Source: JBAZOJ01 sp041648755
GTDB lineage: Bacteria > Planctomycetota > B143-G9
Length of the DNA stretch: 21,822 nucleotides
Reading direction: 5' to 3'
Assembly (NCBI GenBank): GCA_041648755.1
Contig: JBAZOJ010000033.1
Span: forward strand, 1 to 21,822
Shown here: positions 7,397-14,285 of the stretch, piece by piece
Layout of the letters: every line of letters starts with the position of its first letter
How positions within the stretch are numbered: the stretch's first letter is position 1
Notes under the pieces: model-generated
Told to the model about the DNA's origin: nothing
Databases searched by the model: none
What the model saw: only the letters and a program-made list of their open reading frames with translations
Position numbers and translations under genes: made by a program

Positions 7397-7428
7397 ATCC
7401 TATCAGAAGGCCACCTTGAGTCAAGGTG
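7397..7428 (-). promoter_or_regulatory. Candidate SIR2-gene promoter with overlapping palindromic operator
   Basis: On the minus strand, TTGACT (7419-7424) and TAGGAT (7397-7402) are separated by 16 bp, about 47 bp before the ATG. The -35 box sits inside a perfect 8+1+8 inverted repeat, CACCTTGAGTCAAGGTG (7412-7428), a natural repressor or activator site. No regulator gene is adjacent. Confidence 0.55.
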
Positions 7429-7497
7429 TCTCGTTGAACGCGCTTCAAGCTGTCTCAGTCCCTGAGGCTGGGCATATGGATATCCAGCCCCATTCCC

Positions 7498-7525
7498 TTG
7501 ACACCCGGGAGTGCCGAAGTAAGAT
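7498..7525 (+). promoter_or_regulatory. Candidate sigma70-like promoter for the 7600 gene
   Basis: TTGACA (7498-7503, perfect) and TAAGAT (7520-7525) have a 16-bp spacer and lie 74 bp before the ATG. The -10 box is identical to that proposed for the GHKL gene. Confidence 0.55.
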
Positions 7526-7599
7526 TGTGGAATTCCCAACCACCATGTCAAGATTTCCGTGCGGGGAGAATCACTGGTCGACTTACGTCGGAGTCCTGA

Positions 7600-9591
7600 A
7601 TGCGTCTGAATGCCCAAGTAGTCCTGATCTTGTCTCTCCTTCTTGTGGCTCTGTGCGTCAGCACGGCCTGCAACGCCGAGGTCTTCCGCATGAAGGACGG
7701 AAAGGTGTACCGCGGAAAGATCGTTGCCCAGAGCGAGGACCGCTACATCGTCAGGCTCTTCTCAGGCGGCACGGTCACGCTGGAAAAGAAGGATGTTGAG
7801 CGGATTGACAAGGACGAGGTGGCCGAAAACACTTGGCTCTGGCGCGAAGCTGTCGACAACTTCTTTCTGAAGGCGGTGGAGCCCAATGAACAAGCAGCGG
7901 ATCTCTTCGGCGCAATACATCGCCAGTTGACAGGTCTGGATTTCCTGAAGGTCGAGATGTACGCAGAGAAGCGATGGAACCGCACCCTCAGCGACCAGGT
8001 CGGTTTCCTTTTCTCCCAGTGTGCAAATGACCACGGAGGGCGGCCGGTAATTGACTGTCCAGCATGCGCGGGAAGAGGTTGTACAAAGTGCAACAACCAA
8101 GGAAAGACCTTCTGCCCCTTCTGTGTGGCACTCGAACTGAAGTACCTCGATTTTCGCCAGCGTCAAGAAAAGGCCTTCCAAGGGCTCGCGGTCCTGACCA
8201 TCCACATCGGTGATCTTCCCCGCGAGAAATTCGCAGTTCTCGAGAAGATCCTTCTCGAAAGCAGGGACACTGCCTACTTTGCCGCTCCTCCCGGGAAGTA
8301 CGACGGCGGCGAATTGCCCGGCCATCGCGAGTTCAGAGTCCTTATCCCGAACCCGATCAGCCTTGATGAACTCTCCGGCACAATCAGCAGGTGGTCAGAG
8401 ACAATTGTCTGCAAGTTCGAATCCCCCAAGGTCACCTTTGTTCCGGGCCCACAGGACAAGAGCACCGTATCGAGATACGAGACACGCTTCTACATTGACC
8501 AGCCACTCACAGCTTCCGTGGCGGCTCAGTCCTACACGAAGTCGGGCCACGTCTTGGGACGCAAGGTGGATTACGGAATCGGAATGTCAGCCCTTTTGTC
8601 AGATGGGAAGATGACGGTCTATCCTGGCATCGAACACCTGCGCGACACTCTCTTCGCGCCCCTTGTCACAGTTAACCTGAAGAATCGCGACAGCATCATC
8701 GAGACGCTGTTCGTCAGTTTCATGATCGAGGGCGTCACCGAGAGAGTGGACAAGACTCTTACGGTGGCGCCAGGCGAGGAAGCATGGTTGACAATTTCGC
8801 CTGCGTTTCCCAAGGCGGTTCTGACCGGCAATTCCGCCCTCCCTGCACGGGCGAAGGCGTGGATACGCCCGCAGTTTGAAATCACTACTGCTGCCCTTGT
8901 ACTTGACGAGCCCATAGTGGTCGAATCTGCTTTTCAAGTTCCGCTTCTGCCGGATGGGCAGGGCGGCATGTCTGTCCTGCTCGCGGGTGCTTGGGTCACG
9001 CCCGACGATACGGGGAGAAAAGTCCTTTCATTGGTCGAAGAGATAGCCAAGGCCAAGGGGTTTGAGTTCACTGGATACCAGGGAACGGATAAGGACGGGC
9101 CTCTTCCGCTTCTTGCGCAGCTCATGCAGATCTGGGCTTACCTTCAAGAGCACGAATATAAGTACTTGAACACTACGATTGGCAGATTCGACACCCAAGG
9201 AACGTCAGCCAAGTGGTGGACGGTACTCGAATCGCAGCGTGTGCGTTCTCCTGCGGAGGTGATTGATGCAAAGGCTGGCAACTGCATCGAGCTATCGCTG
9301 CTGTTTGCTTCAATTCTCGAAGCGATCGGGCTGGAACCAGTTCTGGTGCAGCTTCCAGGACACTTCATGGTCGGCGTGGTTCTGAAGGACCGCCTTGCAG
9401 GTACGCCGGTGAGCAAGAGCGACATTTTCTTCTTCGAAAGCACTCTCATCTCCACATCGAGCCTGCTGGTGTCGTATAAGTCCGCCGAGGCAAAGCTACG
9501 AAAGTGGAAATACGTTGGCGACCCCAGCGTCCAAGTCTTCCTTGTCAAGGATATGCGCGACAAAGGGATCAAGCCCTGTCCGTGGTTCTAG
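7600..9591 (+). CDS. Exported SHD1-like / zinc-finger / transglutaminase-like protein, 663 aa
   Basis: Residues 1-26 are a signal peptide (hydrophobic core VVLILSLLLVALCV, cleavage near NA|EV); a lipoprotein form using C24 is possible but the lipobox is weak. Residues 27-72 (VFRMKDGKVYRGKIV...VERIDKDE) form the small beta barrel often called SHD1-like in planctomycetes. A DnaJ-type zinc cluster follows: C153/C156, C161/C164, C172/C175 with GRG and NQG turns. The C-terminal 130 residues look like a transglutaminase/cysteine-protease fold: C562 in AGNCIELSLLFASILEAIG, H588 in PGHFMVGV, and E613 or D608 as third triad member. GGAG sits 6 nt before the ATG. It probably acts outside the cytoplasm as a peptidase or crosslinking enzyme; the substrate is unknown. 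A DnaJ-like zinc knuckle in an exported protein is unusual. Confidence 0.8.
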   Translation: MRLNAQVVLILSLLLVALCVSTACNAEVFRMKDGKVYRGKIVAQSEDRYIVRLFSGGTVTLEKKDVERIDKDEVAENTWLWREAVDNFFLKAVEPNEQAADLFGAIHRQLTGLDFLKVEMYAEKRWNRTLSDQVGFLFSQCANDHGGRPVIDCPACAGRGCTKCNNQGKTFCPFCVALELKYLDFRQRQEKAFQGLAVLTIHIGDLPREKFAVLEKILLESRDTAYFAAPPGKYDGGELPGHREFRVLIPNPISLDELSGTISRWSETIVCKFESPKVTFVPGPQDKSTVSRYETRFYIDQPLTASVAAQSYTKSGHVLGRKVDYGIGMSALLSDGKMTVYPGIEHLRDTLFAPLVTVNLKNRDSIIETLFVSFMIEGVTERVDKTLTVAPGEEAWLTISPAFPKAVLTGNSALPARAKAWIRPQFEITTAALVLDEPIVVESAFQVPLLPDGQGGMSVLLAGAWVTPDDTGRKVLSLVEEIAKAKGFEFTGYQGTDKDGPLPLLAQLMQIWAYLQEHEYKYLNTTIGRFDTQGTSAKWWTVLESQRVRSPAEVIDAKAGNCIELSLLFASILEAIGLEPVLVQLPGHFMVGVVLKDRLAGTPVSKSDIFFFESTLISTSSLLVSYKSAEAKLRKWKYVGDPSVQVFLVKDMRDKGIKPCPWF

Positions 9592-10061
9592 ACCTCCGCC
9601 GCCCGATCCTGCTCCAGCCCGCCGATGCATACAAGAACATCAGCCACGAGGTCTGCTCGGCCCAATCAAGCTCCATGGTGCAGCCTGTGTCAATCGAGTT
9701 CCCACCCAGAAAGGACATGCGTGCAAGTACATGGTGAGCATTGCACATTCACGGGAGAAGTAACATCCAGGCTGATGTGTACTTCGATCCCCATGAAGGG
9801 AGTAATCCGCATGTCCGGGGCTCCGCCTACGATTACGTACAACTCGATTTCGACATTCACGGTCTGGGTCTCGCACTCCCCCTTGCGCTGAACGGCTCCG
9901 TTGCAGACGTCAAGGGTGTACGAAACAGCTTCTCGCAACGCCACAGCCAAAGGAAGCGAGTCCCCGATGTAGGCGACCATCCCAATTCTCATTGTTTTTG
10001 GCATGTTATGCAGCATATATCTCCTTGTGTTCTTTCCGACTATACGGGCTATGATTCTCAT
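9588..10061 (-). pseudogene. Stop-interrupted reading frame, possible decayed gene
   Basis: The frame from 10061 down to 9690 encodes 123 residues with protein-like composition (MRIGMVAYIGDSLPLAVALR, then a strand-rich stretch near GGAPDMRITPFMGIEVHI). It is stopped by TGA at 9690-9692 and again by TGA at 9666-9668. The same frame then continues with protein-like sequence (LGRADLVADVLVCIGGLE) to TAG at 9588-9590. I recognise no family and see no strong ribosome binding site. A decayed gene is the simplest reading; chance is quite possible. Confidence 0.25.
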
Positions 10062-10231
10062 GCACGCGCAAACTGTTCCGGTGAAGCACAGGCAATTATA
10101 CCATACTATGTGCCACAGAGGCAGACCATTCTTTTATTCGGTCTATGTGGTCTTTCTGCGAATGCAGTGCGCCCCTCTTCACAGGCCACTTCATGCAGTA
10201 GTCGCGAACTTTGATTAAAGGAAGTAATTGA

Positions 10232-10266
10232 CATGTATGGGCGCACTCGCAAAACGCTAATACATG
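10232..10266. repeat. Isolated hairpin
   Basis: CATGTAT (10232-10238) pairs with ATACATG (10260-10266). After one mismatch, GGCG (10240-10243) pairs with CGCT (10255-10258, one G-T). The loop is 11 nt. No gene is close enough to assign it to. Confidence 0.4.
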
Positions 10267-10564
10267 GAAACGCACGTCTCGGAGTCAAATTGGGCGCACT
10301 GGACTTGGCGACTACAGCCGCTTCCAGAGGTACTCGATGCGCACAGGTCGTTCATGGGCCGTTTTCACTCCCATCAGTGAAGAAGCTGAGATGCGCGGGC
10401 AGCAATCTCGACCAACTTTGCCCTGTGCTAACTCCCCTTTCGGCTCGTTCTTACGTCTTCACTCCCTCGCAAACAAGCCTCTTTGCTCACGCGAGGGTCA
10501 TCGGATGCCTTGTCTTCGGGCGTTCTCGCCGGAGGCTTTATACCCGGTATGCCGCTTAAAGCCA

Positions 10565-10592
10565 GTCTGTCGTCCGTCGTCTGTCGTCCGTC
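10565..10592. repeat. Micro-array: 2 x 14 nt (GTCTGTCGTCCGTC)
   Basis: Two exact 14-nt copies of GTCTGTCGTCCGTC lie head to tail; the unit itself is built from GTC/CGTC steps. Confidence 0.9.
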
Positions 10593-10646
10593 GCAGGACC
10601 AACAGCCTTTGAAGCCAGGCCAGCAACTACCCTCACCCCTTTTGCT

Positions 10647-10669
10647 CCCCTCTCCCAGAGGTAGAGGGG
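10647..10669. repeat. CCCCTCT/AGAGGGG hairpin
   Basis: A 7-bp perfect stem (10647-10653 with 10663-10669) and 9-nt loop, preceded by CCCTCACCCC. This type of CCCTCACCCC...CTCTCCC element is widespread between genes in several phyla. Confidence 0.6.
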
Positions 10670-10680
10670 CAGTTTTGCGA

Positions 10681-10707
10681 GGATACGCAGGATACTCAGG
10701 ATAGCAG
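10681..10707. repeat. Micro-array: 3 x 9 nt (GGATACGCA-like)
   Basis: Three consecutive 9-nt units: GGATACGCA, GGATACTCA, GGATAGCAG. The third is diverged. Confidence 0.85.
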
Positions 10708-10849
10708 AGATTAGGCAGATGGGATTTTGCAGGTTTTCGAAGGAAATGTCGGTGCCTCGGTTATTGCCGACCCATCGAGGGCGGCTGGAAATGGCCTTGC
10801 CTTGGCTGCCTACATGGGAGTGGGTACTACCCACCGCCCCACTAAACAC

Positions 10850-10877
10850 AACGGGCGTCCCACAGGGGACGCCCGTT
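10850..10877 (-). terminator. Hairpin terminator of the nrdD-nrdG operon
   Basis: AACGGGCGTCCC (10850-10861) pairs perfectly over 12 bp with GGGACGCCCGTT (10866-10877) around an ACAG loop. It begins 23 nt after the nrdG stop codon. The tail on the minus strand is GTGTTTAG, poor in T, so termination may be partial or aided by Rho. Confidence 0.65.
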
Positions 10878-10900
10878 ATGCTGAGGAGAAGGACCATATA

Positions 10901-11620
10901 TTATTCTCCCCGCACGGTCACCTTCAGGCCGGTCAGAGCGGAAACCGCCCCGGCCCACTCCTTAAGGTCACTCAAAGGCGGGGTGGAGACGTAACCTCCA
11001 AGGGGCTCGCCGGTCCTGCACTGCTGCAGTGTCCAATCGCGCACGCCCATTCCGGCAAGCTCGATGCCCATCCGTTCAAGAGAGCCAGGGTCGGCGATCG
11101 AGGATGCAACCGTTGTGCGTACCTCGAAGCGGACTCCGCTGTTCTTCAGGATGTGCAGCGATGCCGCAAAGGACGCGGCGCTGCCCGCGCGGCCGGTCAT
11201 CTCTTCGTAATGTGCAAGGGGGGCCTTGAAATCGAGCCCCACCCATTCAACGTTGGAAGATTTCAGCAGGGGCTCGAAGTTCTCCGGGTTGCATCCCGAT
11301 GTATGCAGACCGACGGAGAAGCCCATATCGTGGGCCTCGCGAGCGGCCAGGCCAATTTCCTTGTACTGGGTGGGCTCGCCGCCGCTGAATACCACGCCAT
11401 CGAGGAATCCCCTGCGCTTGATCAGCAGTTGCTGGACATTGCTCCACTTGAGGTCGGGGTCCGCATTCTTGAGCCCTGAGTTGTGGCAGTATCCGCACTT
11501 CCAGGGGCAGCCGGAGACAAAGACCGTGGCGCAGAGGTGCCCCGGCCAGTCAACGGAACTGAACCCCGTTACCCCGCCGATCGGCAGGCAATCAGAGGGT
11601 GAAGCGCTTGGAGCCGTCAC
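10901..11620 (-). CDS. nrdG: Anaerobic ribonucleotide reductase activating protein (radical SAM), 239 aa
   Basis: NrdG uses S-adenosylmethionine and a [4Fe-4S] cluster to place the glycyl radical on NrdD. The cluster motif is C38-x3-C42-x2-C45 (CPWKCGYC), preceded by VDWPGHLCATVFVSG, followed by the SAM-binding FSGGEPT (78-84) and GLHTSGCNP. Length is typical of the family form annotated with class III reductases. The frame is open further upstream inside nrdD, but the GTG at 11620 is preferred: it overlaps the nrdD stop by one base (TAGTG), has GAGG 7 nt before it, and gives an N-terminus of normal length. The overlap implies translational coupling, and the pair shares one terminator. Activity requires absence of oxygen. 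Confidence 0.93.
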   Translation of the reverse strand: MTAPSASPSDCLPIGGVTGFSSVDWPGHLCATVFVSGCPWKCGYCHNSGLKNADPDLKWSNVQQLLIKRRGFLDGVVFSGGEPTQYKEIGLAAREAHDMGFSVGLHTSGCNPENFEPLLKSSNVEWVGLDFKAPLAHYEEMTGRAGSAASFAASLHILKNSGVRFEVRTTVASSIADPGSLERMGIELAGMGVRDWTLQQCRTGEPLGGYVSTPPLSDLKEWAGAVSALTGLKVTVRGE

Positions 11621-13794
11621 TATTTGGCCTCGACCGTTTCGGGATTCTCGACCTGGAAGTACTTGCGCTCGCCGAACTCGCCGAGTTTGCCGGTGTTGAA
11701 CTGCGAAACCGGCCTGTAGTAACCCATCACGCGGGTCCACACCTCGCACGGCTGCTCTTTGGGGGCGCACTTGGGGCATTTTTCGTGCGTGCCCTTGAGA
11801 TATCCATGCTCCGGGCAGACCGAGAAGGTCGGGGTAACCGTGATGTACGGCACGCGGAAACGCTCGAGCGCCCGCTTTACCAACGCCTTGCAGGCTGCGC
11901 CGTCGAGGGATTCGCCCACGTAAACGTGGAACACGGTGCCGCCGGTGTACTTGCTCTGAAGTTCTTCCTGCAGTTGCAGGGCCATAAACGGGTCATCGGT
12001 GTAGTTGACCGGCAGTTGTGTGGAGTTGGTGTAGTAAGGCTGTTCCTTGGTGCCTGCCTGGAGGATGCCGGGGTAACGCTTCTGGTCCTCGCGGGCAAAC
12101 CGGTGCGTTGCGGATTCGGCGGGCGAAGCTTCGAGGTTGTACAGGTTGCCGGTTTCTTCCTGGATGGAGACGATCTTATCGCGCAGGTGATCCATGAACC
12201 GAAGGGCGAACCGCTGGCCCCATTCGGTGGCGATGTTCTCGCGGCCGCCGGTGTAGTTGCGGATCATCTCGTTGACGCCGTTGATGCCGATCGTCGAGAA
12301 GTGGTTGTGCAGCGTCCCAAGGAATCGCTTGGTGAAGGGCAGAAGTCCCTTGTCAATGCTTCCCTGGATGGTCTTGCGCTTGATCTCCAGCGAGACCTTG
12401 GCGACATCCACGTATTCGTCAAGCAGCGCGAGGAGCTTGGTCTCGTCGCCCTTGGCCACGTATCCGAGCCGCGCGCAGTTGATGGTGATGACTCCCAGCG
12501 AACCGGTCTGCTCGGCCGAGCCGAAGAGGCCGTTTCCGCGCTTGAGCAACTCGCGCACATCGAGGCGGAGGCGGCAGCACATGCTGCGCACCATATGCGG
12601 GTCGAGGTCGGAGTTGAGGAAGTTCTGGAAATACGGCGTTCCGTACTTCGCGGTGAGGGCAAAGAGCATATCCGCGTTGGGGGAATCCCAAGGGAAGTCG
12701 GCAGTGATATTGTAAGTCGGGATGGGGAAGGTGAAGATGCGGCCGTGAATATCGCCGGAGAACATCACTTCCAGGTAGGCCTTGTTGATCAGGTCCATTT
12801 CCTTCTGGCATTCGCCGTAGGTGAATGGCATGCGCTCTCCGCCCATCAGGGGCTTCTCATCGCGCAGGTCACCCGGGCAGACCAGATCGAATGTGACGTT
12901 GGTGAACGGCGTCTGCGTGCCCCAGCGGGAAGGCACGTTCAGGTTATAGATGAACTCCTGGATGTTCTGCTTCACTTCCTTGTAGGTGAGATGGTCCTTC
13001 TTTACGAAGGGCGCAAGGTAAGTGTCGAAGGAGCTGAAAGCCTGGGCCCCGGCCCATTCGTTCTGAAGCGTGCCGAGGAAGTTCACCATCTGCCCGACGG
13101 CCGAGGAAAGGTGCCTGGGCGGACCGGCCTCGACCTTGTTCGGGATTCCGTTGAACCCGTGTTCGAGCAGCATACGCAGCGACCAGCCCGCGCAGTATCC
13201 GCTGTACATATCCAGGTCGTGGACATGCAGGAATCCCTCGCGGTGTGCGTTTTCGACCTCGGGCGGATAAACCCTCGCGAGCCAGTAGTTGGCGACGAGT
13301 TTTCCGCTGATGTTCAGGATAAGCCCGCCAAGGGAGTAGCCCTGGTTGGCGTTTGCCTTGACGCGCCAGTCGGACGCTTCGAGGTATTCGTTGATGGTCT
13401 TTTCCACCTCGACCAGCGTGGCGCGGTCCTTGCGCAATTCGGCGCGCTTCTGGCGATAGGAAATGTACGCCCGGGCGGTACTGATGTAGTCCGCCTGGAT
13501 GAGCATATCCTCAACGATATCCTGAATCTGCTCGATTTTCGGAAACTCGTTTTCGGGGTTGAACTTGAGGGATATCACCTTCACAACGCGGTCGGTGAGC
13601 ATCCGGGCAGCGTTCTCGTCGAACTCGCCGGTTACCTTCGCCGCATTGAGAATGGCGTTGTATATCCTGCTTTCGTCCCAAGGCACGATCGAGCCGTCGC
13701 GCTTGCGTATGGCCTTGGGCAGCACGGGCATAAGCAGCTCTGGTGGAAACAGAGTCTGCTCGTTGCTTCTGATGATGGTCTCGCCAGATTCCAT
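11620..13794 (-). CDS. nrdD: Class III (anaerobic) ribonucleoside-triphosphate reductase, 724 aa
   Basis: It makes deoxyribonucleotides for DNA synthesis without oxygen, by glycyl-radical chemistry. Residues about 26-115 (LPKAIRKRDGSIVPWDESRI) form an ATP-cone, the dATP/ATP allosteric switch. The active-site region shows C406-C407-R408-L409. Near the C-terminus lies the zinc site CPEHGYLKG...CPKC (C660, C673, C676), then the glycyl radical loop RVMGYYRPVSQFNTGK with G691 as the radical residue. The reading frame extends to 13857, but the ATG at 13794 has GGAGAG 5 nt upstream and fits the family start. Tandem candidate NrdR boxes lie about 60-100 bp upstream, and a CAGCAG/CTGCTG hairpin (13834-13850) sits in the leader. 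nrdG follows with a one-base overlap. Confidence 0.96.
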   Translation of the reverse strand: MESGETIIRSNEQTLFPPELLMPVLPKAIRKRDGSIVPWDESRIYNAILNAAKVTGEFDENAARMLTDRVVKVISLKFNPENEFPKIEQIQDIVEDMLIQADYISTARAYISYRQKRAELRKDRATLVEVEKTINEYLEASDWRVKANANQGYSLGGLILNISGKLVANYWLARVYPPEVENAHREGFLHVHDLDMYSGYCAGWSLRMLLEHGFNGIPNKVEAGPPRHLSSAVGQMVNFLGTLQNEWAGAQAFSSFDTYLAPFVKKDHLTYKEVKQNIQEFIYNLNVPSRWGTQTPFTNVTFDLVCPGDLRDEKPLMGGERMPFTYGECQKEMDLINKAYLEVMFSGDIHGRIFTFPIPTYNITADFPWDSPNADMLFALTAKYGTPYFQNFLNSDLDPHMVRSMCCRLRLDVRELLKRGNGLFGSAEQTGSLGVITINCARLGYVAKGDETKLLALLDEYVDVAKVSLEIKRKTIQGSIDKGLLPFTKRFLGTLHNHFSTIGINGVNEMIRNYTGGRENIATEWGQRFALRFMDHLRDKIVSIQEETGNLYNLEASPAESATHRFAREDQKRYPGILQAGTKEQPYYTNSTQLPVNYTDDPFMALQLQEELQSKYTGGTVFHVYVGESLDGAACKALVKRALERFRVPYITVTPTFSVCPEHGYLKGTHEKCPKCAPKEQPCEVWTRVMGYYRPVSQFNTGKLGEFGERKYFQVENPETVEAK

Positions 13795-13851
13795 GAAAAC
13801 TCTCCAAACTCGTTCTTTACAGGACACGTGACGCAGCAGGTGTACTGCTGG

Positions 13852-13898
13852 CCACAACTAATAGCATAACCGGCAAACTATACCACAACATATGGGGT
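13852..13898 (-). promoter_or_regulatory. Tandem candidate NrdR boxes upstream of nrdD
   Basis: NrdR represses ribonucleotide reductase genes by binding paired boxes resembling ACACWATATATWGTGT. On the minus strand, 13883-13898 reads ACCCCATATGTTGTGG (12 of 16 positions match) and 13852-13867 reads ATGCTATTAGTTGTGG (10 of 16). The two are exactly 31 bp apart, three helical turns, which is the usual spacing of NrdR pairs. Promoter-like elements (TTGCAA, TATAGT) overlap them. Confidence 0.6.
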
Positions 13899-14219
13899 TG
13901 CAAGCAAGTCGGGATGCGAATTCTCGTAGCTTCTGTGTAGGTATTGGTGTAACATCTACGGGCACAAGCGGTTACGGCGTTATAGCCATATTGCGAATGA
14001 TTTGCAGTAACGTTGTACAAGTTTTCGGTACTCCACCAAAACCGGCATCGGAGCGTCAAAAGGGCAGCGCTGGAAAGCGGCCAGTCAGGCTGATGTACAA
14101 GGGCAGGCATTGTATAAGGCCCATACATGGCCGATTACGGGAAGGTCGTCTGCAAGGTGCCTGAGAGGCAGCTTTCCGAGGGAAAATCAATGTGCTGTTT
14201 GCCCAGAACGAATTCGGTG

Positions 14220-14247
14220 TTGTTAAGGGCCGCGAATGTGCTATTAT
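14220..14247 (+). promoter_or_regulatory. Candidate promoter of the HEAT-vWA gene
   Basis: TTGTTA (14220-14225) and TATTAT (14242-14247) are separated by 16 bp and lie 38 bp before the ATG. The -10 box matches consensus at five of six positions. Confidence 0.5.
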
Positions 14248-14285
14248 GAAGCGGAAGACCGCCCGTTTCCACGAAAGGGACCCCG

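Larger units (their letters stand above)
9592..10900. other. Long gap of about 1.3 kb without an intact gene
   Basis: Apart from the interrupted frame at 9588-10061, no coding sequence is supported. The stretch holds a 12-pair hairpin at 10232-10266, an inverted repeat GGCTTTA/TAAAGCC (10534-10540 and 10557-10563), two micro-arrays, a CCCCTCT/AGAGGGG hairpin (10647-10669), a perfect GTGGGTAcTACCCAC palindrome (10820-10834) and the nrdG terminator. The 10534-10834 part looks like a mosaic of dispersed repeats. Confidence 0.6.
13795..14285. other. Divergent intergenic region between nrdD and the vWA gene
   Basis: About 490 bp without a supported gene. The left part carries the nrdD leader and NrdR-like boxes; the right end carries the promoter of the 14286 gene. 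Nothing recognisable was seen between about 13920 and 14215. Confidence 0.65.

Noticed and set aside
7351..7617. N-terminal extension of the SIR2 frame to 399 aa
   Set aside because: It would read through the gene's own promoter and palindrome and adds no conserved sequence before the Rossmann loop.
9666..9692. TGA read as selenocysteine
   Set aside because: No SECIS-like stem-loop was seen after either TGA and no selenoprotein family matches; pseudogene or chance is simpler.
9741..10214. 157-aa plus-strand frame
   Set aside because: Histidine/serine-rich, no ribosome binding site, and in the complementary register of the more protein-like minus frame.
10727..11479. 250-aa plus-strand reading frame
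   Set aside because: Antisense to nrdG, extended into the repeat-rich gap.
11599..13869. 756-aa plus-strand reading frame
   Set aside because: It is the exact complementary register of nrdD, whose motifs are unmistakable; the plus frame is a shadow.
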